From NCBI GenBank assembly GCA_013314775.1, contig JABUFB010000009.1:62001-126000 (forward strand): a DNA stretch of 64,000 nucleotides. Direction: 5' to 3'. Source of the stretch: Armatimonadota bacterium. Lineage in GTDB: Bacteria > Armatimonadota > Zipacnadia > Zipacnadales > JABUFB01. The notes beneath the pieces were generated by a model. The model had not been told where the DNA came from and searched no databases. It saw only the letters and a program-made list of their open reading frames with translations. Position 1 is the first letter of the stretch. Each line of letters starts with the position of its first letter. Below are positions 52,169-62,270 of the stretch, piece after piece. The position numbers were made by a program, and so were the translations under genes.

Positions 52169-55100
52169 CTACAATCGTTCCGCGTACGAAACCATCATCA
52201 GCGGTTCCGGCCAGGCAGGTCTGCGCGGGTCCGGGATCAGGTACCGGCCAAAGGCGGCGCCCGTTGTGCGCTCTGCCCGAAGGACCTCGCTGCCGAATGC
52301 CCGTCCCCAACCACGCCAGTCCGTGTTCTGCGCGGTGAGATGATCGGGCAGCGTGGACAGGTTCGCGATCAGATAGTCGCCGTTCGCAAGCCTCTGTGCG
52401 GACGTCGGAAAGAAACTCTTCGCGAAGTTGGTTCCCGTGGGCAGAGGTATCGTTCCGACCCCCGAAGCCGTGTATGCGTTGCGGGTCCAACTCCACGTGA
52501 ACGCGAAGGTCGGGCTGATCTGGAACTCGTACACACCCATTGGGGCCGTCGGCATGGCCTGGTAACGCGAGGCCACCACCCAGACGTAAGTCGCGCTCAT
52601 TGGGTCGCCGAACAGACCGTTGCCCTCATTCACATACTGAACCTGGCGGATGTTACGGAACTCTTGCTGGTATATGGGAGTCCAGGGCGTCCAGACCCGG
52701 TTCAGTGTGGTGATTGCCGGAAGCCGCCCCAGATCGAACACTGACATGGCGTCGAAAGGCGGTTCGCCGATGTGGGCGCCCAGAACCTGCGCCCCTGGCG
52801 GGGGATTGACCCGCGCCGCGTAGAAGTTTCCGGCTCGGTCGAAACGCGGCGGCTCCACGATCAGCGGGAAATTCCAGTTCGCAGCACACGCCAGATAGCC
52901 CCACAGCTCCCCTGTGGCCGGGTCGAGAATCGGCTGCGCCTTCTGGTACTCCAGTTCGACAAACCGGACTGCCTGGTTATACGGAACAACCACGTTGCCG
53001 GTAGCGTCCACGGGCACGGATATTGGGGTGACCACGTAAGCGGACTCAACCGTGGGCGGCTCGCCCGGGTTGGCAGGCTTGCGCACGACCTCGATGATCC
53101 GCTTGTGCCCTGCGTCTGCGATGACGGTGTGCTCGTAGCGGAGACCGGCGTAATAGGTGTGGTAGCGCCAGGCGTCCGTGGGTCGATCCAGCAGCAGCTT
53201 CGCCGTGCCGCGACCCGCACCCGCGAACCACACCCGACAACCACGGTTATCCAGTTCCAGCACCTGGTTGGCGCCCGAATCCACCACGAGCCAGTTCCCA
53301 TTTTCGAGGCGGGTCACCTTAGCGATGTGTGCGAAAGGCCAAACGTCCGTGCCGTCCGCCGCTCGGCTCCCGGTCAGCACCCGCACCGGCTGTGACCCGA
53401 CGCACTCAAGAATGCGCGAACCCGAAGCGATCAGCGTGCGCTCAGTCGCCATTGACGCCAGGTACCCGGCGCCCACAGGAGAATCCGGCGCAGCCATGAT
53501 CCGCGAGCCGACGAAAGCATTGTCGCCCGCGACACAGGGCGTTGCCGAGACCACCGGCACATTCCCGGCCACATCCTGGGCCGGAGCGACCATGCGCCCA
53601 GTCACGTTCCCGGTTACCGGGTCCCACGACGCAGCCAGCAACGTCTCAGCGGGGGTCAATCCGCCCGCCGGCGGCATGAAAGCGCCATCCCAGTGGGTGC
53701 CGTAGATGTATCTTCGCTGGGCCTGGGTTGTGGGGACCGGAATCGCGGTGCCGGTCACGCCCTCAGTGCCCAGCAGAAGCGTCCTGCCGGCCAACGCAGG
53801 GGCGCACCTCGAGATGCCGAAGCCCACGGGTACCTGGTGGCGCTCTGCAGGCATGCCCAGACCGGGGTTGGGGATCGGCACAAAGCCGTTTACGTCATCG
53901 TAGCCCGCCGGAATGCCCGGAGGAGGCACCCACCCCAGCGCGTGTGGCACAAAGCCTGTATAGCCCACAATCACCTCGGTGCCCGGATCGAGGAACCAGT
54001 CCTCGACATCCATCGTCCCGTTCCCGTTCACATCGGCGAAGGCCATGCGCATGTCCAGCCAGCCGTTGGGGAGGACTTCAACGTTGCCGGCGCCGTAGTC
54101 GTAACTCACCAGTGGCTCACCGGCGAACACCCCGCTCACCGGGACCCCGTCCAGGAAATTGGGCGAGTTGGTCGGCAGCCGGACCCCGAGGCTTGCGAAA
54201 ACCGCAGGATACTGGTTCAGCTTGATAAACCCGGGCACATAGACGAAACTGTGCGCCGGGCCAAGACGGTGCAGTTCCCAGCCGCCACCCGCGGGGTAGG
54301 TGGAGTTGTCGGTGCCGTTCCACCGGGCAAGCACCACTTTCCCCGCCAGCGGATTCGGGAAGACGTCCACATTGGCGCCGGTGTCCTCAATCACGCCCGC
54401 GTCAGAGACATACTCAGGCTTGATGCGGACCACGCGCTGCTGGTAATCGATCTCGTACGCTGACGGCGGAATATCCGACGGTCCCGTGCCCAGATCTGCA
54501 AGCTCGAGAAGCTGCAGGCTCACGCTGGGCGCTGCCTTGCGTACTCCGATGGCGTCGTCAACGCCGGGCCCCAGATGCAACTCGAACCCGCTGTCGGTCT
54601 TCAGCCCCACCAGAGCGGCCCGTGCAGGTGGTGATACCGGACCGGGTCCCCCCAGGGGCGGGATCCACTGGGACACCGCGGCCGCAACCACCCCGTTGTC
54701 TTCAGTAGGTCCGGCCAGCGCGACAGTCAGGGAGTTGCGGACGCCCAGGTCCGTGGACGGGTCCGAGGCAGGCAGCACGGCCGACGGGCTCAGGCACCCG
54801 AGAACAGCCCCGTCCGCCAGGCGCACCACCGGGATGTCCGCGGGCCGCATCAGCGCGGCCTGCGGGATCACCGGCGGGTAGTTCTCGGGCTGCTCAATGG
54901 CTGCACCGGTGGGGGCGAACAGCTTGCCGTCCCGGGCCACTGCGGTCCCGGTTGTCACATCATTCCACCGGTGACGCCGCTGCCACAGGATTGGGCCGCG
55001 CATGAAGTGGCGCTCCCACTCTCCGCTGCTGTCCTGAAGCATGATCTCGCAGCCTTTGAGCAACTCGTACGGATTGTCGTCGATCATCGGCGTGAGGTAC

Positions 55101-57310
55101 CAGTTCGCCAGCATCTGGCGAACACCGGTGTCACCCACATTCACGCTGTTCAGGTGTGCAATCGGCGCCGGGAAATCAGTGTCCCACGGCAGCGCGAGGG
55201 ATACGCGGTCTTCAATGTCGCCTGCGCGTTTCGCGTGTTGCCAGGCTCCGGTCGCAGCCCGGACCAGCTTCACACCGTAGTATTCGCGGTTGATCGTGTA
55301 GCCGATGGTATTGGCATCGCCCCGTGTGGGTGTGGGCGCAAGAGCAAACTCGCTGCCCCCGGCATGGTTGTCCCACGACACCCAGCCCTCGGTAACAATC
55401 CCCGCTCCCGGAACCCAGGTGTTGCTGACAGGTGATCGCACGGTCATGATTGCATCCGCCAGAATGCCATCGGGCAGCATGACCGCCGAGGTGACAGTGG
55501 GCGCAGGGGTGGGATATGTCGGCAGTTCCGGGCCGCTGCCGGAACCCACCGCCACTATCCACAGAGGGTCATTGAAGCACGGTAGGGCACGTATCGGCTC
55601 TCCGAGGGTGCTGGCCGTTGTGCTGTCGCCGCGGTCCAGATCGGCGTCCGGGAATACCCATACCGCCCCGCTGGTGTTCACATTCCCGGTCAGATTGCCG
55701 CCAGTCTGCAGATCGATGCACCAGGCGCGCCCGAAAGTGCGGTCAACGCCATCCCCCGTTGCGTCTGGTAGGCTCGGATCGTACTCGGAGGCCGTGAAGT
55801 ACACCCACCCGTTGTTGATCACCGGGGTGGAGACATCGCAGACTCTGGACGAGCCTCGGTAGGGGTCCACCTGAAACTGCCAGCGCAGTTCACCCGTGAT
55901 GGCGCTGAAGCAGTAGACGAATCCGGGATCCCCGCCCCCTGGGTTTTCCCCGCTGGCTGAGAAGACGACCACCGGCTCGATCTCCTCTGCCTCTCGGTTC
56001 CCGTCCCCGTTGGCGTCCTGCCAGCGGTTACCAACAACCAGTCCCGACGACCGAGGCGTGGCGCCGGACGGCAGGACCTCAACTTCCCAGATCTTGTCAT
56101 AGTTCGCGCCCTGCGAGTAATCAACCCAGCCGTCATCCGGTTCCCCGTCAGGGAGGGGGCTGACCGTCCAGCCCGCCGCCCTCGGCCCGCAAAGGTCCTG
56201 TTCGGGCTCGGCGTCCAGACAGACCAGCCTCGCGATGCCGTCTGACGCGGTGCTGGTCAGCACAAGCACGCGCCCGTTGATGTGAACCGGCGAAGCGATG
56301 ACCGGGCCGAAGTTGATCGCCGCGCCCGTGGGATCCAGACGGTCCGGCGGCGGGTACTGCCACTTGCCGTCCACCGGAGCCTGTGCCACGGGGGCTCCCG
56401 GGCCGGCTCCAGCGGGTCCCACTGCCCTGTGGCCGAACATCCACGCAATCGCGTTGTAGGCAAACTTGAATGCTGGAAGCTGGTCCTGGCTGGGAGACAG
56501 GCTGGTGCCCCAGGACGCGATGATATTGCCGACATTCCCTGCGGTCACCAGGATCGCGCCGCTGCCATACGGTGCGATCATTGCACCGTGCCCCAGGGGC
56601 GCACCACCGGCGTCGAGAAGAGAGATAATCGGCCGGAAGCTCACGTCCGTCTCGTGAAGCCAGCCTCCGCCGTCGGTGAAAGGCCAGGTGACCCGGAAGT
56701 CCCCGGCGCCCAACCGGTTGACCTCCCAGTCCTCGAGCTTGAAGGGAACATTCAGCAGGTCTTCACCGACTGCGTACGCGATGCGGCGGGCCACCGCCGC
56801 CGCACTGGCTTCCACCTGGAAGGGAATCGGTTCGGGTTCGGCACCCCCGCCGCCCGTCGGTGTAACCCTCGGCGGCTGCAGGCGCGTCACGGGCCCGTCA
56901 ATCCAGAGCAGTGCACCGTTCTCCACAGCCCGGATGAGTCGCGCATCATCGGTAGCGTCCACATCGGCATCAGGACAGTAGATGACGTCAATGCCCTCGA
57001 CCGACTGAAGGCGAGACAGGTCCGCGGCCCAGTAGATGGGCATGTTCTTCGCGGCGATCCACCCGGGCGTGCCCGTGGGTGTGAGGTCCGCGGGCGCCAA
57101 GGGGTTCTCAAAGACCCAGCCATCGGGCCGAAGCGCCGCCCGGGACAGATTGTAGAAGATCAGCGAATTCCCGCCCAGAACGCAGGCCTTGATCACCCGC
57201 TGCGGGGGGGTGCTGTCAAAGCTGACGGTTCCCGCAAAGGCGGGGATGAACGCGCCGGGCAGGCACGCGATGAGTGTACAAAGGAGCAACGAGCGCCTGC
57301 TTGCTCGCAT
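52169..57310 (-). CDS. Giant exported beta-propeller protein, PilY1-like in architecture
   Basis: A 1,713-residue exported protein (ATG 57310 with GGAGG nine bases upstream; ATG 57316 is possible). A signal peptide ends AFAGT. Residues about 30-240 look like an alpha/beta domain (IKACVLGGNSLIFYNLSRAA, GIDVIYCPDADVD). Then PQQ-like blades (YCFSAITGELRWQFQVDP, TPVINNGWVYFTASEYDP) and later NHL-like blades (VTRLENGNWLVVDSGANQVL, YEHTVIADAGHKRIIEVV) build one or two propellers. Two EF-hand-type calcium loops occur: DANGDGNREAEE (DNA about 55,978-56,023) and DVNGNGTMDVED (about 53,992-54,041). PilY1 tip adhesins also combine a propeller with a calcium loop, and this gene directly follows PilW/PilX-like genes, but sequence homology to PilY1 is not shown. 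Confidence 0.83.
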   Translation of the reverse strand: MRASRRSLLLCTLIACLPGAFIPAFAGTVSFDSTPPQRVIKACVLGGNSLIFYNLSRAALRPDGWVFENPLAPADLTPTGTPGWIAAKNMPIYWAADLSRLQSVEGIDVIYCPDADVDATDDARLIRAVENGALLWIDGPVTRLQPPRVTPTGGGGAEPEPIPFQVEASAAAVARRIAYAVGEDLLNVPFKLEDWEVNRLGAGDFRVTWPFTDGGGWLHETDVSFRPIISLLDAGGAPLGHGAMIAPYGSGAILVTAGNVGNIIASWGTSLSPSQDQLPAFKFAYNAIAWMFGHRAVGPAGAGPGAPVAQAPVDGKWQYPPPDRLDPTGAAINFGPVIASPVHINGRVLVLTSTASDGIARLVCLDAEPEQDLCGPRAAGWTVSPLPDGEPDDGWVDYSQGANYDKIWEVEVLPSGATPRSSGLVVGNRWQDANGDGNREAEEIEPVVVFSASGENPGGGDPGFVYCFSAITGELRWQFQVDPYRGSSRVCDVSTPVINNGWVYFTASEYDPSLPDATGDGVDRTFGRAWCIDLQTGGNLTGNVNTSGAVWVFPDADLDRGDSTTASTLGEPIRALPCFNDPLWIVAVGSGSGPELPTYPTPAPTVTSAVMLPDGILADAIMTVRSPVSNTWVPGAGIVTEGWVSWDNHAGGSEFALAPTPTRGDANTIGYTINREYYGVKLVRAATGAWQHAKRAGDIEDRVSLALPWDTDFPAPIAHLNSVNVGDTGVRQMLANWYLTPMIDDNPYELLKGCEIMLQDSSGEWERHFMRGPILWQRRHRWNDVTTGTAVARDGKLFAPTGAAIEQPENYPPVIPQAALMRPADIPVVRLADGAVLGCLSPSAVLPASDPSTDLGVRNSLTVALAGPTEDNGVVAAAVSQWIPPLGGPGPVSPPARAALVGLKTDSGFELHLGPGVDDAIGVRKAAPSVSLQLLELADLGTGPSDIPPSAYEIDYQQRVVRIKPEYVSDAGVIEDTGANVDVFPNPLAGKVVLARWNGTDNSTYPAGGGWELHRLGPAHSFVYVPGFIKLNQYPAVFASLGVRLPTNSPNFLDGVPVSGVFAGEPLVSYDYGAGNVEVLPNGWLDMRMAFADVNGNGTMDVEDWFLDPGTEVIVGYTGFVPHALGWVPPPGIPAGYDDVNGFVPIPNPGLGMPAERHQVPVGFGISRCAPALAGRTLLLGTEGVTGTAIPVPTTQAQRRYIYGTHWDGAFMPPAGGLTPAETLLAASWDPVTGNVTGRMVAPAQDVAGNVPVVSATPCVAGDNAFVGSRIMAAPDSPVGAGYLASMATERTLIASGSRILECVGSQPVRVLTGSRAADGTDVWPFAHIAKVTRLENGNWLVVDSGANQVLELDNRGCRVWFAGAGRGTAKLLLDRPTDAWRYHTYYAGLRYEHTVIADAGHKRIIEVVRKPANPGEPPTVESAYVVTPISVPVDATGNVVVPYNQAVRFVELEYQKAQPILDPATGELWGYLACAANWNFPLIVEPPRFDRAGNFYAARVNPPPGAQVLGAHIGEPPFDAMSVFDLGRLPAITTLNRVWTPWTPIYQQEFRNIRQVQYVNEGNGLFGDPMSATYVWVVASRYQAMPTAPMGVYEFQISPTFAFTWSWTRNAYTASGVGTIPLPTGTNFAKSFFPTSAQRLANGDYLIANLSTLPDHLTAQNTDWRGWGRAFGSEVLRAERTTGAAFGRYLIPDPRRPAWPEPLMMVSYAERL

Positions 57311-57367
57311 CACCATCTACCTCCACTGGTGTGAAGCGCAACGCCAAAGCTCGGTTCAGGCGAGCGA

Positions 57368-60367
57368 CTACTGCCCTTCACCGTAGAAGATCAACTCTTC
57401 ACTCACGGGGAGACAGGGAAGCACCGGCAAATTGCCCTGGACTGTGGCCGTGGCCAGCATCTGGGGCGAGCCGGCATCGGCGTAACGTGTGTCCGCGTTC
57501 AGGGTGGTCAGCCGCAGCGCCCTGGGGTCCCTCGTGTTCCGGATGCTCTCGTCGAACTCGTAGCGGATTGTGCTCCAACCCGCTCCGATAACCGGCCAGG
57601 CCCACTTGTCGGACCATTCGCGCACCATGTCCGGCCCGGCGTGGAAGGCCTCGGTAATGCACCCGCGCACGCAGATGTCATAGTTGTACCGCAGGAACGC
57701 CCGGGCCGCATTGCCGACGTGGCGCGTATCGAAGTACCGGCCGGGGATAACAAACCAGCAACCATTCTCGGCGAAAATCGCCGCATTCACCTTAGCATGG
57801 ATCGCACCCGTAGGCTCCCCACCGGCGGTCTGCTCCACGACCTTCCAGTTCTTCAGACGGTACTCGGTCGATCCCGCGCCCAGCCCTGCATCGGACGGAT
57901 CGACCGCGGAGAGCGCCACCGCCTTGAGCTGCCCGGGCGCAAGGGTGCCCAGGGTCCCGGTCACGTCCCAGGGCATTGTGGGGTTGGCGGCAGACCACGG
58001 TTGGCTCCAGTCGGGTGCCAGGGTCTCCTCCACGTTAGCCCCTGCATACAGGCCGGGCTGCAGGAAGTAGAACTTGGCCTGGTCCAAGACCCCGCCGAAT
58101 ACGAAGCTCGACCAGCTAACGGAATTGAACACCTTCATGTTGATGGCCGCCGGGCCCGGATCGCCCGCGGAATGGATCACGGCCACCCGAATGCGGTTCC
58201 CCGCAAGCATCGGCTCGCCCAAAGTCCAGCGCATGTAAGCCGCGCCTTGGACCTCCGGGGTCATCTCCCAGTGCTGTTCGTCGTAAGCCGGGTTGAAGGG
58301 GTCGTCCGGCACGACCGAAACCTCGCCCGACGTTAGCTGCGGGGCGATGCGCGTCGCATTGAGACACACACAGTCCCGGGCGATCAGCGCAATCTTGGTG
58401 TTGAACTCGTCCGGAATCGGTGCACCGGGGGCCGGCGGCACCCCGCTGCCCACGTCTCGCCCCAGCACATCCTGCGGGCTGAGAATCTGACCGTCGATGT
58501 AGATCGTCCCACCCGACAGCACGGTCAGATTGTAATCCCGCGGATTGTTGATATTCGCGTTCCGCGGCGGAAGAACCCCGTGGATACGCACATTGCCCTC
58601 CGCGAATATCAGCTGGTTCGGGTAGGACGGATAGTCCAGGTACACCGTATACTCGCCGGAATCGATGATCCGGTTGTTGGGCGCGTCGTAGTACCGCCAG
58701 GTGCGATCAGAGCGCGTCAACCGGATGCCCGGCTCCCCGGGCCTGTGGTACGGCCACCAGACCGTATTCTGGTTGGTTGGGGGAGAGTTGGTGGCGCTCA
58801 GAGCGCCGAACTCCAGGGCTGCGTTCTCGCTGGGATAGAGGGTAACCTCAACCCCCGGCGCCGTGTAGGTGGTGTAGGTCGGGTCCCAGCCGCTGTTTTC
58901 CGCCGAGTACCGATCCGCGAAAACCTGCATCCACTCGCCCATGAGCGCATCGTAGTCGCGGGTCCCGTACCTGTCCACGAACTGCAGGTCATCTTTATTG
59001 TCCACGTAGATCCCGCGGCCGAATCCGTAGTTCCCCAGATTCACCGTGTCACCGCTGGCGAGTGTCACAATGCGCCCCGAATCGCGGGTCAGCTTGCGAT
59101 ACGCCTCGGCACGCGACTGGTCGCCACCCACTGGGCCAAACACCGTCGGCGCCTTCAAGGCCTCGGTGTAGCGTGGGTTACCCGAACCGTCGGTGCTGTT
59201 GGATCCATCCAGGATCAACCCACCGTAGGTGGTGAAGGACAAGTGGTTGCTGGGCAGCACCTGGGCCGGCGTCGTGTAGGTCCCGTCGACGTTGCGCGCG
59301 CGAACCGCCGTGGTGTACTGGGCTTCGGGTTCGGTAATGCCGTCGGCAGCAAAGATGCGGTCGGAACGCAGGTAACCGCCGGTAATCCCCAGCGGGTTCA
59401 CGCCGGGCACCTCGCTGGTCGCCGACGTGGGCTGCGGCGTGAGCGTCAGCCAGCTGCCGGAACCGTTCACGGTTCCATTGAGATTGCCACCCTCCAACTG
59501 CAGGGTCGAGTTGAAACGCATCGGTCCGAAGAAGTACTGACCAAGCCAGTCGTTCGGGTCCCAGCCGTCCCGGTCCATGTCGGCGCGGGGGTTGAACCCG
59601 AGCACTGCCGGCTGGCCCGTATTGCCCGCGTCAGTCACGTAGAGCAGGTAGTCGGTGAGTGGCAACGGCTTGTAGGCTACCAGGTAGCGGTATACCGGCG
59701 AAGTCTCGTACATCACGCCGATCGACTCGATCTTCAGCGCCGCACTCATCTCGTCGGGCACACGGTACGGATCGCTATCGGGCAACTCGTAGGGCGGGTC
59801 GGGGTCGTAAGTGACACGAACAAGGATGTGGCCCTGGCCCCCAAGCGTCGCGGCTTCCGTGGGCAGGCTGAGACCGGCCGGCGTGGTGTTTACGTCGGGA
59901 ATACGGGTGAAACCGAACCGGACGTACTCCCCGGTGGTTGCGTCAACCAGGCCGTGCCAGTTGTGTGCGCGCTCGAAGTCGCTGTAATAGTCGTCCTCGG
60001 TATCCGCGGTGGCGTCCAGCCCGTATGTTCCGTAGTCGGTACCTGCGGTGTCCATTACCGGCGGCACAGGCCAGGTGTTCGGGTCTGTGGCGACATAAGA
60101 CGCCGGGACCAAAGGCCGGAAAGGCGGTCGCCAGTCAGCGCCCACGGGGCTCTCGCTCAGATTCTGGTTGCACCAGCTGATGCCTGCTTCCGCCAGGCCC
60201 TGGGCGAGGTTGACATCCGCGCCACGGGAGGACTGCTGCTGGTTGTAGGTGACGATAGCGACGAACAGGATGCCCGTCAGCAGAATGACCATCATCAGCA
60301 GAACGGCGATGACGAGAATCTGACCTCGTCGTGGCGTCCTGCGTATTCTCCCGTTGCTTCGGTACAT
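57368..60367 (-). CDS. PilX-like minor pilin assembly protein, very long
   Basis: A 999-residue protein whose N-terminus RRGQILVIAVLLMMVILLTG followed by NLAQGLAEAGISW is the PilX_N-type pattern (basic residues, one hydrophobic helix, then the AEAG helix). Typical PilX is below 250 residues, so the 900-residue exported part is exceptional. It is beta-rich, with GNLNGTVNGSGSW, YLRSDRIFAADG and repeated Asn/Thr/Tyr-rich strands, and contains a calcium-loop motif DMDRDGWDPND (DNA about 59,547-59,581). ATG 60367 lies 93 bases after the PilW-like gene and its stop is 57 bases before the propeller gene, giving the order PilW-PilX-PilY-like known from other pilus clusters. Confidence 0.85.
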   Translation of the reverse strand: MYRSNGRIRRTPRRGQILVIAVLLMMVILLTGILFVAIVTYNQQQSSRGADVNLAQGLAEAGISWCNQNLSESPVGADWRPPFRPLVPASYVATDPNTWPVPPVMDTAGTDYGTYGLDATADTEDDYYSDFERAHNWHGLVDATTGEYVRFGFTRIPDVNTTPAGLSLPTEAATLGGQGHILVRVTYDPDPPYELPDSDPYRVPDEMSAALKIESIGVMYETSPVYRYLVAYKPLPLTDYLLYVTDAGNTGQPAVLGFNPRADMDRDGWDPNDWLGQYFFGPMRFNSTLQLEGGNLNGTVNGSGSWLTLTPQPTSATSEVPGVNPLGITGGYLRSDRIFAADGITEPEAQYTTAVRARNVDGTYTTPAQVLPSNHLSFTTYGGLILDGSNSTDGSGNPRYTEALKAPTVFGPVGGDQSRAEAYRKLTRDSGRIVTLASGDTVNLGNYGFGRGIYVDNKDDLQFVDRYGTRDYDALMGEWMQVFADRYSAENSGWDPTYTTYTAPGVEVTLYPSENAALEFGALSATNSPPTNQNTVWWPYHRPGEPGIRLTRSDRTWRYYDAPNNRIIDSGEYTVYLDYPSYPNQLIFAEGNVRIHGVLPPRNANINNPRDYNLTVLSGGTIYIDGQILSPQDVLGRDVGSGVPPAPGAPIPDEFNTKIALIARDCVCLNATRIAPQLTSGEVSVVPDDPFNPAYDEQHWEMTPEVQGAAYMRWTLGEPMLAGNRIRVAVIHSAGDPGPAAINMKVFNSVSWSSFVFGGVLDQAKFYFLQPGLYAGANVEETLAPDWSQPWSAANPTMPWDVTGTLGTLAPGQLKAVALSAVDPSDAGLGAGSTEYRLKNWKVVEQTAGGEPTGAIHAKVNAAIFAENGCWFVIPGRYFDTRHVGNAARAFLRYNYDICVRGCITEAFHAGPDMVREWSDKWAWPVIGAGWSTIRYEFDESIRNTRDPRALRLTTLNADTRYADAGSPQMLATATVQGNLPVLPCLPVSEELIFYGEGQ

Positions 60368-60460
60368 TAACTCTCGCCTCCGCCTTGTTGGGGGCCTGGC
60401 CCCGCCTGGCGACCGTCAATCGCGCTTCTGTCAATACTCGGTCCAGACCGCCGCGCGCTC

Positions 60461-62188
60461 CTACTGTCCAAAGTTGCGTATCGAGACCTGCTCGCGCATG
60501 CTGACCTCATTGGGATGGTCGCCCTCTGGAAGCACCATGCGGCCAGTCCCGTCGTCCTCCAGGTCCACATAGCGCTCCAATGTCAACGAGACGTTCTGGA
60601 TGGATCGAACCGAGTAATCGACCTTGACCATATCATTCACGAAGGGCCAGTTGCCTGCAGCATCCAGCTGTGGATCATAGGTATAGTTGCGCCGGTAGTA
60701 ATACGACACCTGAAGCTGGAAGGAACTCAGCGCGGGCGGCGTATTGCCGAAAAGCGCCCGGGACTCCGGCGATGGCGGGTCGAACCGCGAGAAACGCAGG
60801 AGCGCCGTGGTCCCCTCCGGCGTGCCGTCATTGTTGTAGTCGCGCCGCGTGAGTTGCACGTTGAACTCGTCGCCCCGAAGCGTGGCCTGATCGAAATTCT
60901 GCGTAGGCTTCAGGTCGAACTGCCGCCGTACTCCCGCAGTGTCCACCGCGACCACTTTGACCTTTACGGTGTTCGGCTGGATCAAGGCCGGGACGTTGAT
61001 GTCCACGCTCGGGTCAATGCGGTACGACGTGGGGGCTGCTGCCCGGTCCACCGGTGCCGTCGCCAGGCTGCCGGGATATACCGCTGTGAAGTCGCTCGGC
61101 ATGCTCACCGTATACCACCCGGTGGCGTTTCGCGCGGTGGAGAAGCTGATGACTTTGTAGTAAACGATATTGCCGGATGCCGGGGGCCACTCCTGGCGGG
61201 CCTGCTGGCCACAGGTCACCACTCCTCCGTCAGCCGACCAGCGAACCTGAACCGGGCGGGGCTGGGTCGTGTGGCTGTCCAAACGCGGGACGGAATAGGT
61301 ATCCGTGGCGGCGTCCCAGGCGTACAGCATCACACGCGGGTCCAGTTCGGACTGGGCCAGCGCGGCGTTGGCCAGGAACGCACCTCCAAGCGATACGCCG
61401 TCCCAGGCGCCGAACCGCGCACGGTAGACGACGCCGTTGTCAGTCTTCAGAGTCTCGCCCGACACCCTGTGGGGTTCGAAGCGTACACCGTTGAACAGGT
61501 ATACCGCCGGGCGGCCGCCTGTGTTCTCGACATACCCCGCCACGTACTCGGGATACTGGCCCGCGCCATCCACTCCGTCGGTGAAGAGGGTCGTGGTCGG
61601 GACGAACGTCGAGCCCCGCTTGGGTGTCAGCGCGTTCTCAATCACCGGCTGACCCGGGACCCAGACGCCCGAAGAGTTGAAGCTGCCCAGGGGAGAGGGC
61701 TCGTTGGGGTTCCACACGAACTCCTGGCGGTACAGTGCGAACGGATTGAACTCGTCGTAAGGCTGTCCGGGGGTCACAAGATGGACGGCGTAGCGAATGA
61801 CCTTCTGATAGCCGTTTTGACCGGTTGCCGGCCTGGGCGGGTAGTAGATCTTGCCCAGGCTGTCTCGCGCCGGTGGGTTGAAGAGGATCTGCGAGTAGTT
61901 GATGACGCGAATGTCGTCGTAGGTGCCGAGGGTGTTATCGGCGCCTGAGAACGAGTATCCGGGCGCCGGGTGAACATACACTGCTTCCCCCAGTTCTCGC
62001 CGGATCTGTTCCATGGCGTACCGGCAGGCATCCTGCATGCCCACGTTGGCCCGCCCACTGGAAACCCATTCGAGCCCCGCAATCATGGGGGCGAAAAGCA
62101 GGGCGAACAGGATCACCATGATGGCCAACGCGACCATCACTTCGATCAGGGTGAAACCTGCACACCTTCCGCCGGCGATTCTCACCAC
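60461..62188 (-). CDS. PilW-like minor pilin
   Basis: About 575 residues. The leader VVRIAGGRCAG/FTLIEVMVALAIMV has the classical prepilin peptidase site with Gly before Phe and Glu at +5, followed by the hydrophobic assembly helix. The body (to residue about 575) is beta-rich, far longer than typical PilW (about 350), and carries a possible calcium loop DYNNDGTPEG (DNA about 60,812-60,847). GTG 62188 or GTG 62185 is the likely start, behind GAAGGTGG; the frame upstream from GTG 62218 adds residues ahead of the leader. It lies between a prepilin and the PilX-like gene. Confidence 0.87.
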   Translation of the reverse strand: MVRIAGGRCAGFTLIEVMVALAIMVILFALLFAPMIAGLEWVSSGRANVGMQDACRYAMEQIRRELGEAVYVHPAPGYSFSGADNTLGTYDDIRVINYSQILFNPPARDSLGKIYYPPRPATGQNGYQKVIRYAVHLVTPGQPYDEFNPFALYRQEFVWNPNEPSPLGSFNSSGVWVPGQPVIENALTPKRGSTFVPTTTLFTDGVDGAGQYPEYVAGYVENTGGRPAVYLFNGVRFEPHRVSGETLKTDNGVVYRARFGAWDGVSLGGAFLANAALAQSELDPRVMLYAWDAATDTYSVPRLDSHTTQPRPVQVRWSADGGVVTCGQQARQEWPPASGNIVYYKVISFSTARNATGWYTVSMPSDFTAVYPGSLATAPVDRAAAPTSYRIDPSVDINVPALIQPNTVKVKVVAVDTAGVRRQFDLKPTQNFDQATLRGDEFNVQLTRRDYNNDGTPEGTTALLRFSRFDPPSPESRALFGNTPPALSSFQLQVSYYYRRNYTYDPQLDAAGNWPFVNDMVKVDYSVRSIQNVSLTLERYVDLEDDGTGRMVLPEGDHPNEVSMREQVSIRNFGQ

Positions 62189-62270
62189 ACTACCACCTTC
62201 TTCGAGACTAGCGTACACCGCTCCAACTCACCGCTCACTCGCCGTCCTCGGCCCCTTCTCCAATTGCCCA

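Noticed and set aside
58580-60370. Open frame of 596 residues on the plus strand opposite the PilX-like gene
   Set aside because: Composition is Arg/Val/Gly-rich, there is no ribosome site and no domain; it mirrors the real minus-strand gene, as expected for GC-rich codon use.
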